From Pseudomonadota bacterium (GTDB lineage Bacteria > Pseudomonadota > Gammaproteobacteria > Xanthomonadales > Xanthomonadaceae): 13,212 nt of DNA. The first letter of the stretch is position 1. Each line of letters opens with the position of its first letter. Location: contig JAFADB010000103.1 in the NCBI GenBank assembly GCA_023425225.1, positions 1 through 13,212 of the forward strand. Reading direction: 5' to 3'. A model generated the notes under the pieces. It was not told where the DNA came from. It saw only the letters and a program-made list of their open reading frames with translations, and ran no database searches. This document shows positions 6,413 to 12,850 of the stretch, piece after piece. Made by a program: the position numbers and the translations under genes.

Positions 6413-7249
6413 ATGTACAGGTTAGGGAAAAGGGCCGCGTTGTCGTCGCTGACCTTGGCGATGCTGCTGGCACTGGCTGGGTGCAAGCGTGAGCAGGCCG
6501 CCGCGCCTGCCGCTTCCGATGCAACGCCGCCGGCCACGGCCGACGCCACGGCTCCCGGCGATCCGGCCGAGCTCAAGGACGTCATCGAGAACACGCCCAG
6601 CTACGTGGTGGGCATCAGCTATCCGGCGGTGGCGGCCAAGTATCCCGGCCTGGCGCAGGCGCTGCGCGACTATGCCGAAGCCGCGCGCGGCGAGCTCATG
6701 CAGGCCGTCGACGGGCTGGGCAACGACAGGCCGACCGCGCCGTACGAGCTGTCTCTGAGCTTCGAGCAGAAGCTCGATACCCCCGCGCTGGTCGCGGTGG
6801 CCGCCGATGGCAGTCGCTATACCGGCGGCGCCCATGGCGATCCGCTGGTGGCGCGCTTCGTGTGGCTGCCGCAACAGCAGCGCATGCTCGAGGCCAGCCA
6901 GCTGATCACCTCGGCCGAGGGCTGGCGCGCGGTCGGCGGTTATGCGGCCGCGCAGCTGCTGGCGCAGGCGCAGGCCCGTGCCGACGCAGAACATCTCTCG
7001 CCCGAGGACAGGCAGGCCGTGATCAGCGGTTCGGAGAAGATGATCGCCGAGGGCACCACCGCGAATGCCGAGAATTTCAGCCAGTTCGAGCCCATTGTCG
7101 ACGGCGCCGGCAAGATCACGGCGTTGAGGTTTGTTTTCCCGCCCTACCAGGTTGGTCCATACTCGGACGGTACCCAGTTCGTCGACGTTCCCGCCTCGGT
7201 ACTTGTCCCGCATGTCGAACCCGAGTACGTGGAGCTCTTCGCCCGCTAG
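6413..7249 (+). CDS. DUF3298 (RsiV-like) domain lipoprotein
   Basis: A 278-residue lipoprotein. The signal peptide (MYRLGKRAALSSLTLAMLLA) leads to lipobox LAGC with Cys24. An Ala/Pro/Thr linker runs to about 52. A mixed region (ENTPSYVVGISYPAVAAKYP, 59-78) matches the DUF4163-like N-terminal half, and the DUF3298-like C-terminal half has YTGGAHGD (136-143) and FPPYQVGPYSDG (242-253). This domain pair occurs in PdaC and RsiV, the latter binding lysozyme to release a sigma factor. Here there is no anti-sigma segment, so the function is open. The ATG at 6413 has GGAG at 6403-6406, six bases upstream; the ATG at 6401 would leave no ribosome site. cfa starts 19 bases after the stop, so the two probably form an operon. 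Confidence 0.87.
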   Translation: MYRLGKRAALSSLTLAMLLALAGCKREQAAAPAASDATPPATADATAPGDPAELKDVIENTPSYVVGISYPAVAAKYPGLAQALRDYAEAARGELMQAVDGLGNDRPTAPYELSLSFEQKLDTPALVAVAADGSRYTGGAHGDPLVARFVWLPQQQRMLEASQLITSAEGWRAVGGYAAAQLLAQAQARADAEHLSPEDRQAVISGSEKMIAEGTTANAENFSQFEPIVDGAGKITALRFVFPPYQVGPYSDGTQFVDVPASVLVPHVEPEYVELFAR

Positions 7250-7254
7250 CTGCT

Positions 7255-7260
7255 GAGGAG
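7255..7260 (+). promoter_or_regulatory. Ribosome binding site fixing the GTG start of cfa
   Basis: GAGGAG lies eight bases before the GTG at 7269 and supports this non-ATG start. Confidence 0.75.
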
Positions 7261-7268
7261 ACAGCATC

Positions 7269-8384
7269 GTGACTGCACGCCTGCAACATCGCGTAGAGAG
7301 CCTGTTGGCCGAAGCGGATGTCCAGGTAGGCGGCAGTCGACCGCAGGACATCGCCGTACACGACCCGCATTTCTACACGCGCGTGCTGGCGCAGGGGTCG
7401 CTGGGCCTGGGCGAGAGCTACATGGACGGCGGCTGGGACGCCAACGCGCTCGACGTGTTCCTGTGCCAGCTGATGAGTGCCGGCCTGGATGATCGCGTGC
7501 ACGGCTGGAGCGAGATCTGGGATGCCTTGCGCGCGCGGGTCTTCAACCTGCAGGCCGGACGCGGCAGCTACGAGGTCGGCAGGCGCCACTACGACCTGGG
7601 CAACGACCTGTACCACGCCATGCTCGGCAGCCACATGGTCTACAGCTGCGGCTACTGGCGCCACGCCGACAACCTCGACGACGCGCAGCTGGCCAAGCTC
7701 GACCTGGTGTGCCGCAAGCTGGGACTCAAGCCCGGCCAGCGGGTACTGGACATCGGCTGCGGCTGGGGCGAGGCGCTGAAGTACGCCTGCGAACGCTATG
7801 GCGTGAGCGGCGTCGGTGTGACCATTTCCGCCCAACAGGCCGAGTACGCGCGCCAGCTGTGCGCCGGGTTGCCGGTGGAGATCCGGCTGCAGGACTACCG
7901 CGAGCTGGACGAGCCGTTCGACGCCATCCTCTCGGTCGGCATGTTCGAGCACGTCGGGGTCAAGAACTACCGCACCTATTTCGAGACGGCCCGCCGCTGC
8001 CTGCGGCCGGACGGCCTGTTCCTGCTGCACAGCATCGGTACCAACATCAGCCGCCTTCGCACCGATCCGTGGATCGCGCGCTACATCTTTCCCAATTCGA
8101 TGCTGCCCTCGGCAGCGCAGATCGCCTCGGCCAGCGAGAGGCTGTTCGTGATGGAGGACTGGCACAACTTCGGCGCCGACTACGACCGCACGCTGCAGGC
8201 GTGGCGCGACAACATCGAAGCGCGCTGGGGCACGCTGGACGCGCGCTACGACGAGCGCTTCCGCCGCATGTGGCGCTTCTACCTGGCCGGCTCGATGGCG
8301 ACCTTCCGCTGCCGGCATGCACAGCTGTGGCAACTGGTGCTGTCGTCGCATGGGGTGCCGGGCGGCTACGTCGCGCCGCGTTGA
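7269..8384 (+). CDS. cfa: Cyclopropane-fatty-acyl-phospholipid synthase
   Basis: A 371-residue enzyme close to E. coli Cfa (382). It adds a methylene group from S-adenosylmethionine across double bonds of membrane phospholipid acyl chains, in stationary phase and under acid or other stress. The N-terminal lipid-binding domain (about 1-100) includes YMDGGWDANALDVF. The catalytic domain has YSCGYW with Cys127 and the SAM site VLDIGCGWG (159-167). It also has FEHVG with Glu227, LLHSIGTN with His254 and NFGADYDRTL with Tyr305, matching the E. coli catalytic set (Cys139, Glu239, His266, Tyr317). The start is GTG, supported by GAGGAG eight bases upstream. It follows the DUF3298 lipoprotein gene by 19 bases. 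No key residue is missing. Confidence 0.96.
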   Translation: MTARLQHRVESLLAEADVQVGGSRPQDIAVHDPHFYTRVLAQGSLGLGESYMDGGWDANALDVFLCQLMSAGLDDRVHGWSEIWDALRARVFNLQAGRGSYEVGRRHYDLGNDLYHAMLGSHMVYSCGYWRHADNLDDAQLAKLDLVCRKLGLKPGQRVLDIGCGWGEALKYACERYGVSGVGVTISAQQAEYARQLCAGLPVEIRLQDYRELDEPFDAILSVGMFEHVGVKNYRTYFETARRCLRPDGLFLLHSIGTNISRLRTDPWIARYIFPNSMLPSAAQIASASERLFVMEDWHNFGADYDRTLQAWRDNIEARWGTLDARYDERFRRMWRFYLAGSMATFRCRHAQLWQLVLSSHGVPGGYVAPR

Positions 8385-8455
8385 CGGCGACATCGGGAAC
8401 GGCCGGTGGTGCGATCGCCGTGCTGGCGAAATATTGACCAGCGCAAGGCGGGCGA

Positions 8456-8478
8456 CCGCCGCGCAAGGGCCGCGGCGG
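8456..8478 (+). terminator. GC-rich hairpin after cfa, possible terminator
   Basis: CCGCCGCG (8456-8463) and CGCGGCGG (8471-8478) form a perfect 8-bp stem with a 7-base loop, 72 bases after the cfa stop. Only GTTATCC follows, with no T run, so termination is uncertain. Confidence 0.35.
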
Positions 8479-8479
8479 G

Positions 8480-8525
8480 TTATCCACATGTTTGCGGGCG
8501 TTTCATCCACCGCCGTTGTGGAAAA
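8480..8525. promoter_or_regulatory. Pair of DnaA-box-like sequences
   Basis: TTATCCACA (8480-8488) is a perfect DnaA box on the plus strand. TTTTCCACA, read on the minus strand from 8525 to 8517, differs by one base. They face each other 28 bases apart. There is no AT-rich unwinding region and no replication gene nearby, so this is not an origin; a titration or regulatory site is possible. Confidence 0.4.
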
Positions 8526-8748
8526 CCCGATGGGTTCGCGCTGAAGAGCGGGCTGTGTGCCGGTCACGGCGGTGAAGCTCGGATGTTGCCTTGCGTGCGG
8601 CGTGGGGCAGGGGAGGAGGTCGCTGCTTGCAAGTAGTTGGCAGGGTGGTGACGACTCGTTGTCCTGCCTTACGGAGCGGAAGCACGGGCAGCCGAATTCC
8701 TCCCAACTGGCCGGCACATCGGCGTGGCCGGTGGTCGCTCTGCCCGGC

Positions 8749-8765
8749 GCGAGCCAGTGGCTCGC
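8749..8765. repeat. Perfect 17-bp inverted repeat
   Basis: GCGAGCCA, one central G, and TGGCTCGC. It lies in the middle of the cfa-dcp gap and may be part of a dispersed extragenic repeat; no second copy is present in this window. Confidence 0.5.
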
Positions 8766-8887
8766 AAGCGCTCGCATTCGCCGCTGCTTCGCAAGGGAAG
8801 GGCGAAGAACGCCGTCCCGGAATTGCTGCTTGCAATCGGGGAGTCGGTGATCGTGCCGTCCTGGAGAGCCGCCTTGCAGGGAAAGGC

Positions 8888-8922
8888 AAGAAAAAGGCGC
8901 CGCCCGGAATCCGGACGGCGCC
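8888..8922 (-). terminator. Rho-independent terminator of dcp
   Basis: On the minus strand a GGCGCCG stem (8922-8916) with its inner CCGG extension pairs across a 3-base loop and one mismatch to 8896. It is followed by TTTTTCTT (8895-8888). It lies 28 bases after the dcp stop. Confidence 0.88.
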
Positions 8923-8949
8923 ATGGGCTTGCCAGGTTGCGGCCGTGGC

Positions 8950-11115
8950 TCAGTTGCCGCCGGCGGTCAGCCCCCGCTTCTCCAGCAGCGGCTCGATCTG
9001 CGGCGCGTGGCCGGCGAAGTCCTGGAACAGCTGCATCGCATCAACGCTGCCGCCCTTGGACAGCAGCGTGGCGCGGAAGCGGTCGCCATTGGCGCGGGTC
9101 AGGCCGCCATTCTGGCGGAACCACTGCTGGGTGTTGGCGTCCAGCACCTCCGACCAGATGTAGGCGTAGTAGCCGGCCGCGTAGCCGCCCATGATGTGGC
9201 TGAAGTAGGGCGTGCGGTAGCGTGGCGGCACCGGCGGGTAGGCGATGCCGTCCTTGGCCAGCGCCTTGGCCTCGAAGTCCATCACCCCGCTGCCGGCCGG
9301 CACCTGGTCGGCGGTGACCTGGTGCCAGTTCTGGTCGAGCATCGCCGCGCCCAGGTACTCGGTGGTGGCGAAGCCCTGGTTGAACTTGGCCGCGGCCACC
9401 ACCTTGTCCAGCAGCTCCTGCGGCATCGCCGCGCCGGTCTGGTAGTGCCTGGCGTAGTTCTTCAGGATCGACGGCCAGTCGGCCCACATCTCGTTGACCT
9501 GCGAGGGGAACTCGACGAAGTCGCGCGGCACGCTGGTGCCGGAGAAGTAGGGATACTTCACGTTCGAGAACATGCCGTGCAGGGCGTGGCCGAACTCGTG
9601 GAAGGCGGTGGTGACCTCGTCCCAGGTCAGCAGCGTCGGCTGGCCGGCCGGCGGCTTGGGGATGTTGAGGTGGTTGGCGACCACCGGCTTGTCGCCGGTC
9701 AGGCCGGACTGGGAGACGTAGGAATTCATCCACGCGCCGCCGCGCTTGGAGTCGCGCGCGTACGGATCGAAGATGAAGATCGCCAGCTGGCTGCCGTCGG
9801 CGTCGATCACGTCGTAGACGAAGGTGTCGTCGCGGTACTTGGGCAGGTCGTGGCGTTCCTTGAAGGTCAGCCCGTACTCCTGGTTGGCGGCGTAGAACAC
9901 GCCGTTCTCCAGCACGTTCTTCATCTCGAAGTACGGCTTGAGCTGCGATTCGTCGAAGGCGTACTTGGCCTGACGCACCTTCTCGCTGTAGTAGGCCCAG
10001 TCCCAGGCCTGCAGCTGGAAGGTCGGCTTGCCGGCGGCCTTCTGCTCGGCATCGATCATCGCCTGCAGTTCGGCGGCCTCGCGCCTGGCGTTGGCCACCG
10101 CCGGCGGCGCCAGCTGGCCGAGCATGGCGTTGACCGCCTCGGGGGTCTTGGCGGTCTGGTTCTGCAGCGAATAGGCGGCGAAGGTCGGGAAGCCGAGCAG
10201 CTTGGCCTTGTCCGCGCGCAGGGTCATGATCCGCGACACCAGCGCGGTGTTGTCGTACTCGCCGCCGCGGCTTCCGCGGCTGATGGATGCCTCGTAGATC
10301 TTCTGCCGCAGCGCACGGTCCTCGAGGCTGGTCAGCGGCGGCTGGCCGGTGGTGTTGAGCAGCGCGATCACGTACTTGCCGTCCAGCTTGCGCGACTTGG
10401 CGGCTTCGGCGGCGGCGGAGACCTGCGCTTCGGACAGGCCGGCGAGCTGGGCCTTGTCCTCGACCACGACGGCCGAGGCGTTGACCTCGTTGAGTACGTT
10501 CTGGCTGAACTGCGTGCCCAGCCTGGCCAGCTCGGCGTTCATGTCCTTGAGCGTGGCCTTGTCGGCATCGGACAACTGCGCACCGGCGCGCACGAAGTCG
10601 TCGTGGTACTTCTCCACCAGGCGCAGGCCCTCGGCGTCCAGGCCGAGCTGGTTGCGGGTGTCGTACAGCTTCTGGATGCGGGCGAACAGCTTGCCGTTGA
10701 GCGAGATCGCGTCGCGGTGGGCGGCGAACCTGGCCGAATAGTCCGCCTGCAGCTTCTTGCGGGTGTCGTTGGTGTCGGTGCCGACCAGGTTGAAGAACAC
10801 GGTGGTGGCGCGATCCAGCACCTGCCCGCTCTTCTCCAGCGCGATCAGGGTGTTGTCGAAGGTCGGTGCGGCCGGGTTGTTGGCGATGGCTTCCACTTCC
10901 TTCAGCTGCTCGGCCATGCCGGCATCGAAGGCGGGCGCGAAATCGCTGTCCTTGATCTTGTCGAACTGCGGGTAGTGCAGCGGCAACGGGCTTTCGGCGA
11001 AAAACGGATTGGCCTGGACGGCCGCCTGGCTGGAGGCGGGCGCGGCAGCGATGGAGTAGGCGGGCATGGCGAGTCCGAGAGTCGCGGCCAGCGCGATGGC
11101 GAGACGGGTGGTCAA
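8950..11115 (-). CDS. dcp: Periplasmic M3 family peptidyl-dipeptidase
   Basis: A 721-residue zinc metallopeptidase of the M3 (thimet oligopeptidase) family. Residues 1-25 are a signal peptide (MTTRLAIALAATLGLAMPAY, cleavage near AAA), so it acts in the periplasm. The long helical N-terminal half (about 40-480) is followed by the zinc site TAFHEFGHALHGMF. His506 and His510 are ligands, Glu507 is catalytic, and Glu535 in RDFVEFPSQ is the third ligand at the family's spacing of 29 residues. The late motif SHIMGGYAAGYYAYIWSEVL is also typical. Dcp removes C-terminal dipeptides from peptides. The start is TTG (11113-11115), with GGAG at 11125-11128 upstream; the next ATG (codon 17) would destroy the signal peptide. 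OpdA-type oligopeptidase A is the alternative, but that is usually cytosolic. Confidence 0.94.
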   Translation of the reverse strand: MTTRLAIALAATLGLAMPAYSIAAAPASSQAAVQANPFFAESPLPLHYPQFDKIKDSDFAPAFDAGMAEQLKEVEAIANNPAAPTFDNTLIALEKSGQVLDRATTVFFNLVGTDTNDTRKKLQADYSARFAAHRDAISLNGKLFARIQKLYDTRNQLGLDAEGLRLVEKYHDDFVRAGAQLSDADKATLKDMNAELARLGTQFSQNVLNEVNASAVVVEDKAQLAGLSEAQVSAAAEAAKSRKLDGKYVIALLNTTGQPPLTSLEDRALRQKIYEASISRGSRGGEYDNTALVSRIMTLRADKAKLLGFPTFAAYSLQNQTAKTPEAVNAMLGQLAPPAVANARREAAELQAMIDAEQKAAGKPTFQLQAWDWAYYSEKVRQAKYAFDESQLKPYFEMKNVLENGVFYAANQEYGLTFKERHDLPKYRDDTFVYDVIDADGSQLAIFIFDPYARDSKRGGAWMNSYVSQSGLTGDKPVVANHLNIPKPPAGQPTLLTWDEVTTAFHEFGHALHGMFSNVKYPYFSGTSVPRDFVEFPSQVNEMWADWPSILKNYARHYQTGAAMPQELLDKVVAAAKFNQGFATTEYLGAAMLDQNWHQVTADQVPAGSGVMDFEAKALAKDGIAYPPVPPRYRTPYFSHIMGGYAAGYYAYIWSEVLDANTQQWFRQNGGLTRANGDRFRATLLSKGGSVDAMQLFQDFAGHAPQIEPLLEKRGLTAGGN

Positions 11116-11124
11116 GGCGGGTTG

Positions 11125-11128
11125 CTCC
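11125..11128 (-). promoter_or_regulatory. Ribosome binding site for the TTG start of dcp
   Basis: GGAG on the minus strand lies nine bases before TTG at 11115. Together with the intact signal peptide it supports the non-ATG start. Confidence 0.55.
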
Positions 11129-11362
11129 GTGTGGTGTCAGCCCCCGAGGCTAACCGATCCGGCGCCGGCGAGCGCATGACTAAAGCCATGTTGTCCTTGC
11201 CGCGGCCGCGCCAAAGGTGTTTCATTGAGCGATGTACAGGGGATACATGGCGTCGTTTCACGACTTTGCGTTTGTCGACCAGCGCGGGCACCGGCGGTGC
11301 TGCCCCCGCTTCGCGGAGAGTCCGGTATCGCGCATGGGGATGGTACGCCGCGGCCGCCGGCT

Positions 11363-11391
11363 GGCCGCGAGGCGATGCGCCTGCGCCGGCC
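11363..11391 (+). other. GC-rich stem-loop in the upstream region of the STAS-like gene
   Basis: AGGCG-ATG-CGCCT forms a perfect inner stem. It extends outward with GGCCG (11363-11367) pairing with CGGCC (11387-11391), with small bulges. It ends about 47 bases before the predicted start codon. Confidence 0.4.
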
Positions 11392-11438
11392 ATCGCGCAC
11401 GGACGGTCGCCGGCATCCGTCATGGTCTGGCCTGAGCC

Positions 11439-11834
11439 ATGGAGAACATGCCCACCTACTCGATGCAGTTCTCCAGCCACGCGATCGGGCTGCGGGTGCA
11501 TCTGTCCGGCCGGACCGGAACGCGTGAATCGACCGAGCGCTGCTGGCGCGAGGTTGCCGACGAACTGCGCAAGCGTGGTGCGCACGCCTTGCTGGTGATC
11601 GATGCGCTCGACGGAAATCCGACGCCGGTCCTCGACCTGTGCGCGGTGCTGGAGACCATGACCGAGAGCTTCCGCGGCGTGGATATCGCCTACGTCGAGG
11701 GCCATTCGGACCAGGCGCAGGTCCTGGAGCTGGTCAACCTGCATGCGCTCGAGCACGGTTACCGGGCGCGGATATTCGAGGACGAGGCCTCGGCGGTGCG
11801 CTGGCTGCGCCACGGCGAGAGCTGGGACGAGTAG
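11439..11834 (+). CDS. Small SpoIIAA/STAS-like protein of unknown function
   Basis: A 131-residue cytosolic protein. The alternation of strands and helices suggests a STAS/SpoIIAA-like fold: GLRVHLSG (strand), RCWREVADELRKRGAHALLV (helix and strand into IDALDG), VDIAYVEG (strand), and a last helix with DEASAVRWLRHG. The closing 'RIFEDEASAVRWL' resembles the C-terminus of SpoIIAA-like (PF11964-type) proteins. The assignment is by fold pattern only, and no phosphorylatable serine of the anti-sigma-antagonist kind is evident. The start is uncertain: ATG 11439 lacks a strong ribosome site, and ATG 11448 has GGAG only three bases away. It converges on fpr and stands alone. Confidence 0.75.
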   Translation: MENMPTYSMQFSSHAIGLRVHLSGRTGTRESTERCWREVADELRKRGAHALLVIDALDGNPTPVLDLCAVLETMTESFRGVDIAYVEGHSDQAQVLELVNLHALEHGYRARIFEDEASAVRWLRHGESWDE

Positions 11835-11874
11835 CGGTCGGCGCGAAGGCGCGCGCCATGCACGCCAGCGCGGT

Positions 11875-11900
11875 TCCCGCGTGGACGTGGCGACGCGGGA
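11875..11900. terminator. Hairpin in the convergent gap between the STAS-like gene and fpr
   Basis: TCCCGCGT (11875-11882) and ACGCGGGA (11893-11900) form a perfect 8-bp stem with a 10-base loop. It lies 40 bases after one stop and 15 bases from the other. It is symmetric and may serve both genes; there is no T run on either side. Confidence 0.4.
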
Positions 11901-11915
11901 CGCGGTGATGAAGTT

Positions 11916-12695
11916 CTACTTCTCGACGAAGGCGCGTTCGAACACGTAGTCGCCCGGGCTGCCGATGCGCATCGAGGCGGTGAAGCCGCGCGCGTCCAGC
12001 AGCGTGCGCAGGTCGGCCAGCATCTGCGGGCTGCCGCAGATCATGGCGCGGTCGTTGGCCGGGTCCAGCGGCGGCAGGCCGAGGCTGCGCTGCATCTCGC
12101 CGTTTTCCATCAGCGTGGTCAGGCGGCCCTGGTTGCGGAACGGTTCGCGGGTCACGGTGGGGTAGTACAGCAGCTTCTCGCGGATGATCTCGCCGAGGAA
12201 CTCGTGCTGCGGCAGCTCGTTCTCGAAATAGTCGCGGTAGGCCAGGTCCTGTTCGTAGCGCACGCCGTGGGTGAGGATCACCTTGTCGAAGCGCTCGTAG
12301 GTCTCCGGGTCCTTGATCACCGACAGCCACGGCGCCAGCCCGGTGCCGGTGCCCAGCAGATACAGGTGGCGGCCCGGATGCAGGTCGCTGATCAGCAGCG
12401 TGCCGGTAGGCTTCTTGCCGACCAGGACCTGGTCGCCGGGCTGGATGTGCTGCAGGCGCGAGGTCAGCGGTCCGTTGGGGACCTTGATGCTGAAGAACTC
12501 CAGCCGCTCCTCCCAGTTGGCGCTGGCGATCGAATAGGCGCGCAGCAGCGGCCGGGTCTCGGTCTCCAGCCCGATCATCACGAACTGGCCGTTGTCGAAG
12601 CGGAAACCCTCGTTGCGGGTGGTGGTGAAGCTGAAGTAGGCGTCGGTCCAGTGGCGGACCTCGAGCACCGTTTCGGCGCCGAAAGCGGAAGACAT
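11916..12695 (-). CDS. fpr: Ferredoxin/flavodoxin--NADP+ reductase
   Basis: A 259-residue flavoprotein of the bacterial subclass. FAD binding is shown by RAYSIAS (residues 52-58) and FFSIKVPNGPLTS (67-79). NADP(H) binding is shown by YLLGTGTGLAPW (112-123), ICGSPQML and the C-terminal FVEK (256-259), a tail typical of this subclass. It moves electrons between NADPH and ferredoxin or flavodoxin in the cytosol. It supports Fe-S cluster assembly, radical-SAM enzymes, oxidative-stress defence and, in pseudomonads, iron release from bacterioferritin. The length is normal. A Fur-box-like palindrome overlaps its promoter, suggesting iron control. The ATG at 12695 is the only sensible start, though no strong ribosome site precedes it. 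The gene is separated from the ABC gene upstream by about 155 bases. Confidence 0.95.
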   Translation of the reverse strand: MSSAFGAETVLEVRHWTDAYFSFTTTRNEGFRFDNGQFVMIGLETETRPLLRAYSIASANWEERLEFFSIKVPNGPLTSRLQHIQPGDQVLVGKKPTGTLLISDLHPGRHLYLLGTGTGLAPWLSVIKDPETYERFDKVILTHGVRYEQDLAYRDYFENELPQHEFLGEIIREKLLYYPTVTREPFRNQGRLTTLMENGEMQRSLGLPPLDPANDRAMICGSPQMLADLRTLLDARGFTASMRIGSPGDYVFERAFVEK

Positions 12696-12728
12696 GCCGT
12701 TGATGTGTCTGCAGGTGGGAGCTGCGCC

Positions 12729-12734
12729 ATTCTA
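12729..12734 (-). promoter_or_regulatory. -10 element of the fpr promoter
   Basis: TAGAAT on the minus strand matches TATAAT at 5/6 bases and would start transcription near 12722, giving a leader of about 27 bases. The -35 position falls inside the adjacent palindrome and is a poor match (AATGAG or ATGAGA), as in promoters with an overlapping operator or an activator need. Confidence 0.5.
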
Positions 12735-12739
12735 GCGGA

Positions 12740-12758
12740 AATGAGAGGGGCTCTCATT
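12740..12758. promoter_or_regulatory. Fur-box-like 19-bp palindrome at the fpr promoter
   Basis: AATGAGAGGGGCTCTCATT has perfect 8-bp arms around three central bases. The arms AATGAGA...TCTCATT match the outer positions of proteobacterial Fur boxes (AATGAGAATNATTCTCATT type); the centre is GC-rich instead of AT-rich. It sits directly upstream of the -10 element, in the -35/spacer zone, the usual place for a repressor. Confidence 0.5.
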
Positions 12759-12850
12759 AAGCGGCGCGGGCAGGGGCCGCCACTGTAGTGCATGCGGCGG
12801 CCGCGGTGCATGCGACGGTTCAGCGCAAGTTGCACGGGGCCGCGCCGCGC

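Larger units (their letters stand above)
8385..8949. other. 565-bp non-coding region between cfa and dcp
   Basis: I find no supportable gene here. A minus-strand frame stays open across it but has skewed composition, no ribosome site, and simply continues antisense into cfa. The region holds a GC hairpin (8456-8478), two DnaA-box-like sequences (8480-8525), a 17-bp palindrome (8749-8765), repeated GCTGCTTGCAA-like words (near 8622, 8783 and 8825) and the dcp terminator. Confidence 0.7.
11116..11438. other. Divergent 323-bp intergenic region between dcp and the STAS-like gene
   Basis: No supportable gene lies here; the short open frames are Arg/Ala/Pro-rich with no ribosome site. It must contain both divergent promoters. 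TAGCCT on the minus strand near 11150 could be a -10 for dcp, but no convincing -35 accompanies it. A GC-rich stem-loop lies at 11363-11391. Confidence 0.6.

Noticed and set aside
8480..8525. Replication origin
   Set aside because: Only two boxes, no AT-rich unwinding element, and no dnaA, dnaN or parAB genes nearby.
7116..8924. A long minus-strand frame across the cfa-dcp gap
   Set aside because: Most of it is the antisense shadow of cfa. The part in the gap has no ribosome site and protein-unlike composition, and begins inside the dcp terminator.
8923..11598. An 891-codon open frame on the plus strand
   Set aside because: It lies antisense to dcp, whose zinc site and signal peptide are unmistakable. 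The plus-strand product is Val/Gly/Leu/Arg repetitive with no family features.
12788..12815. Repeated TGCATGCG words (12789 and 12807) between the ABC gene and fpr
   Set aside because: Only two short copies, in GC-rich sequence with self-complementary GCATGC. Too weak to call a repeat or operator.
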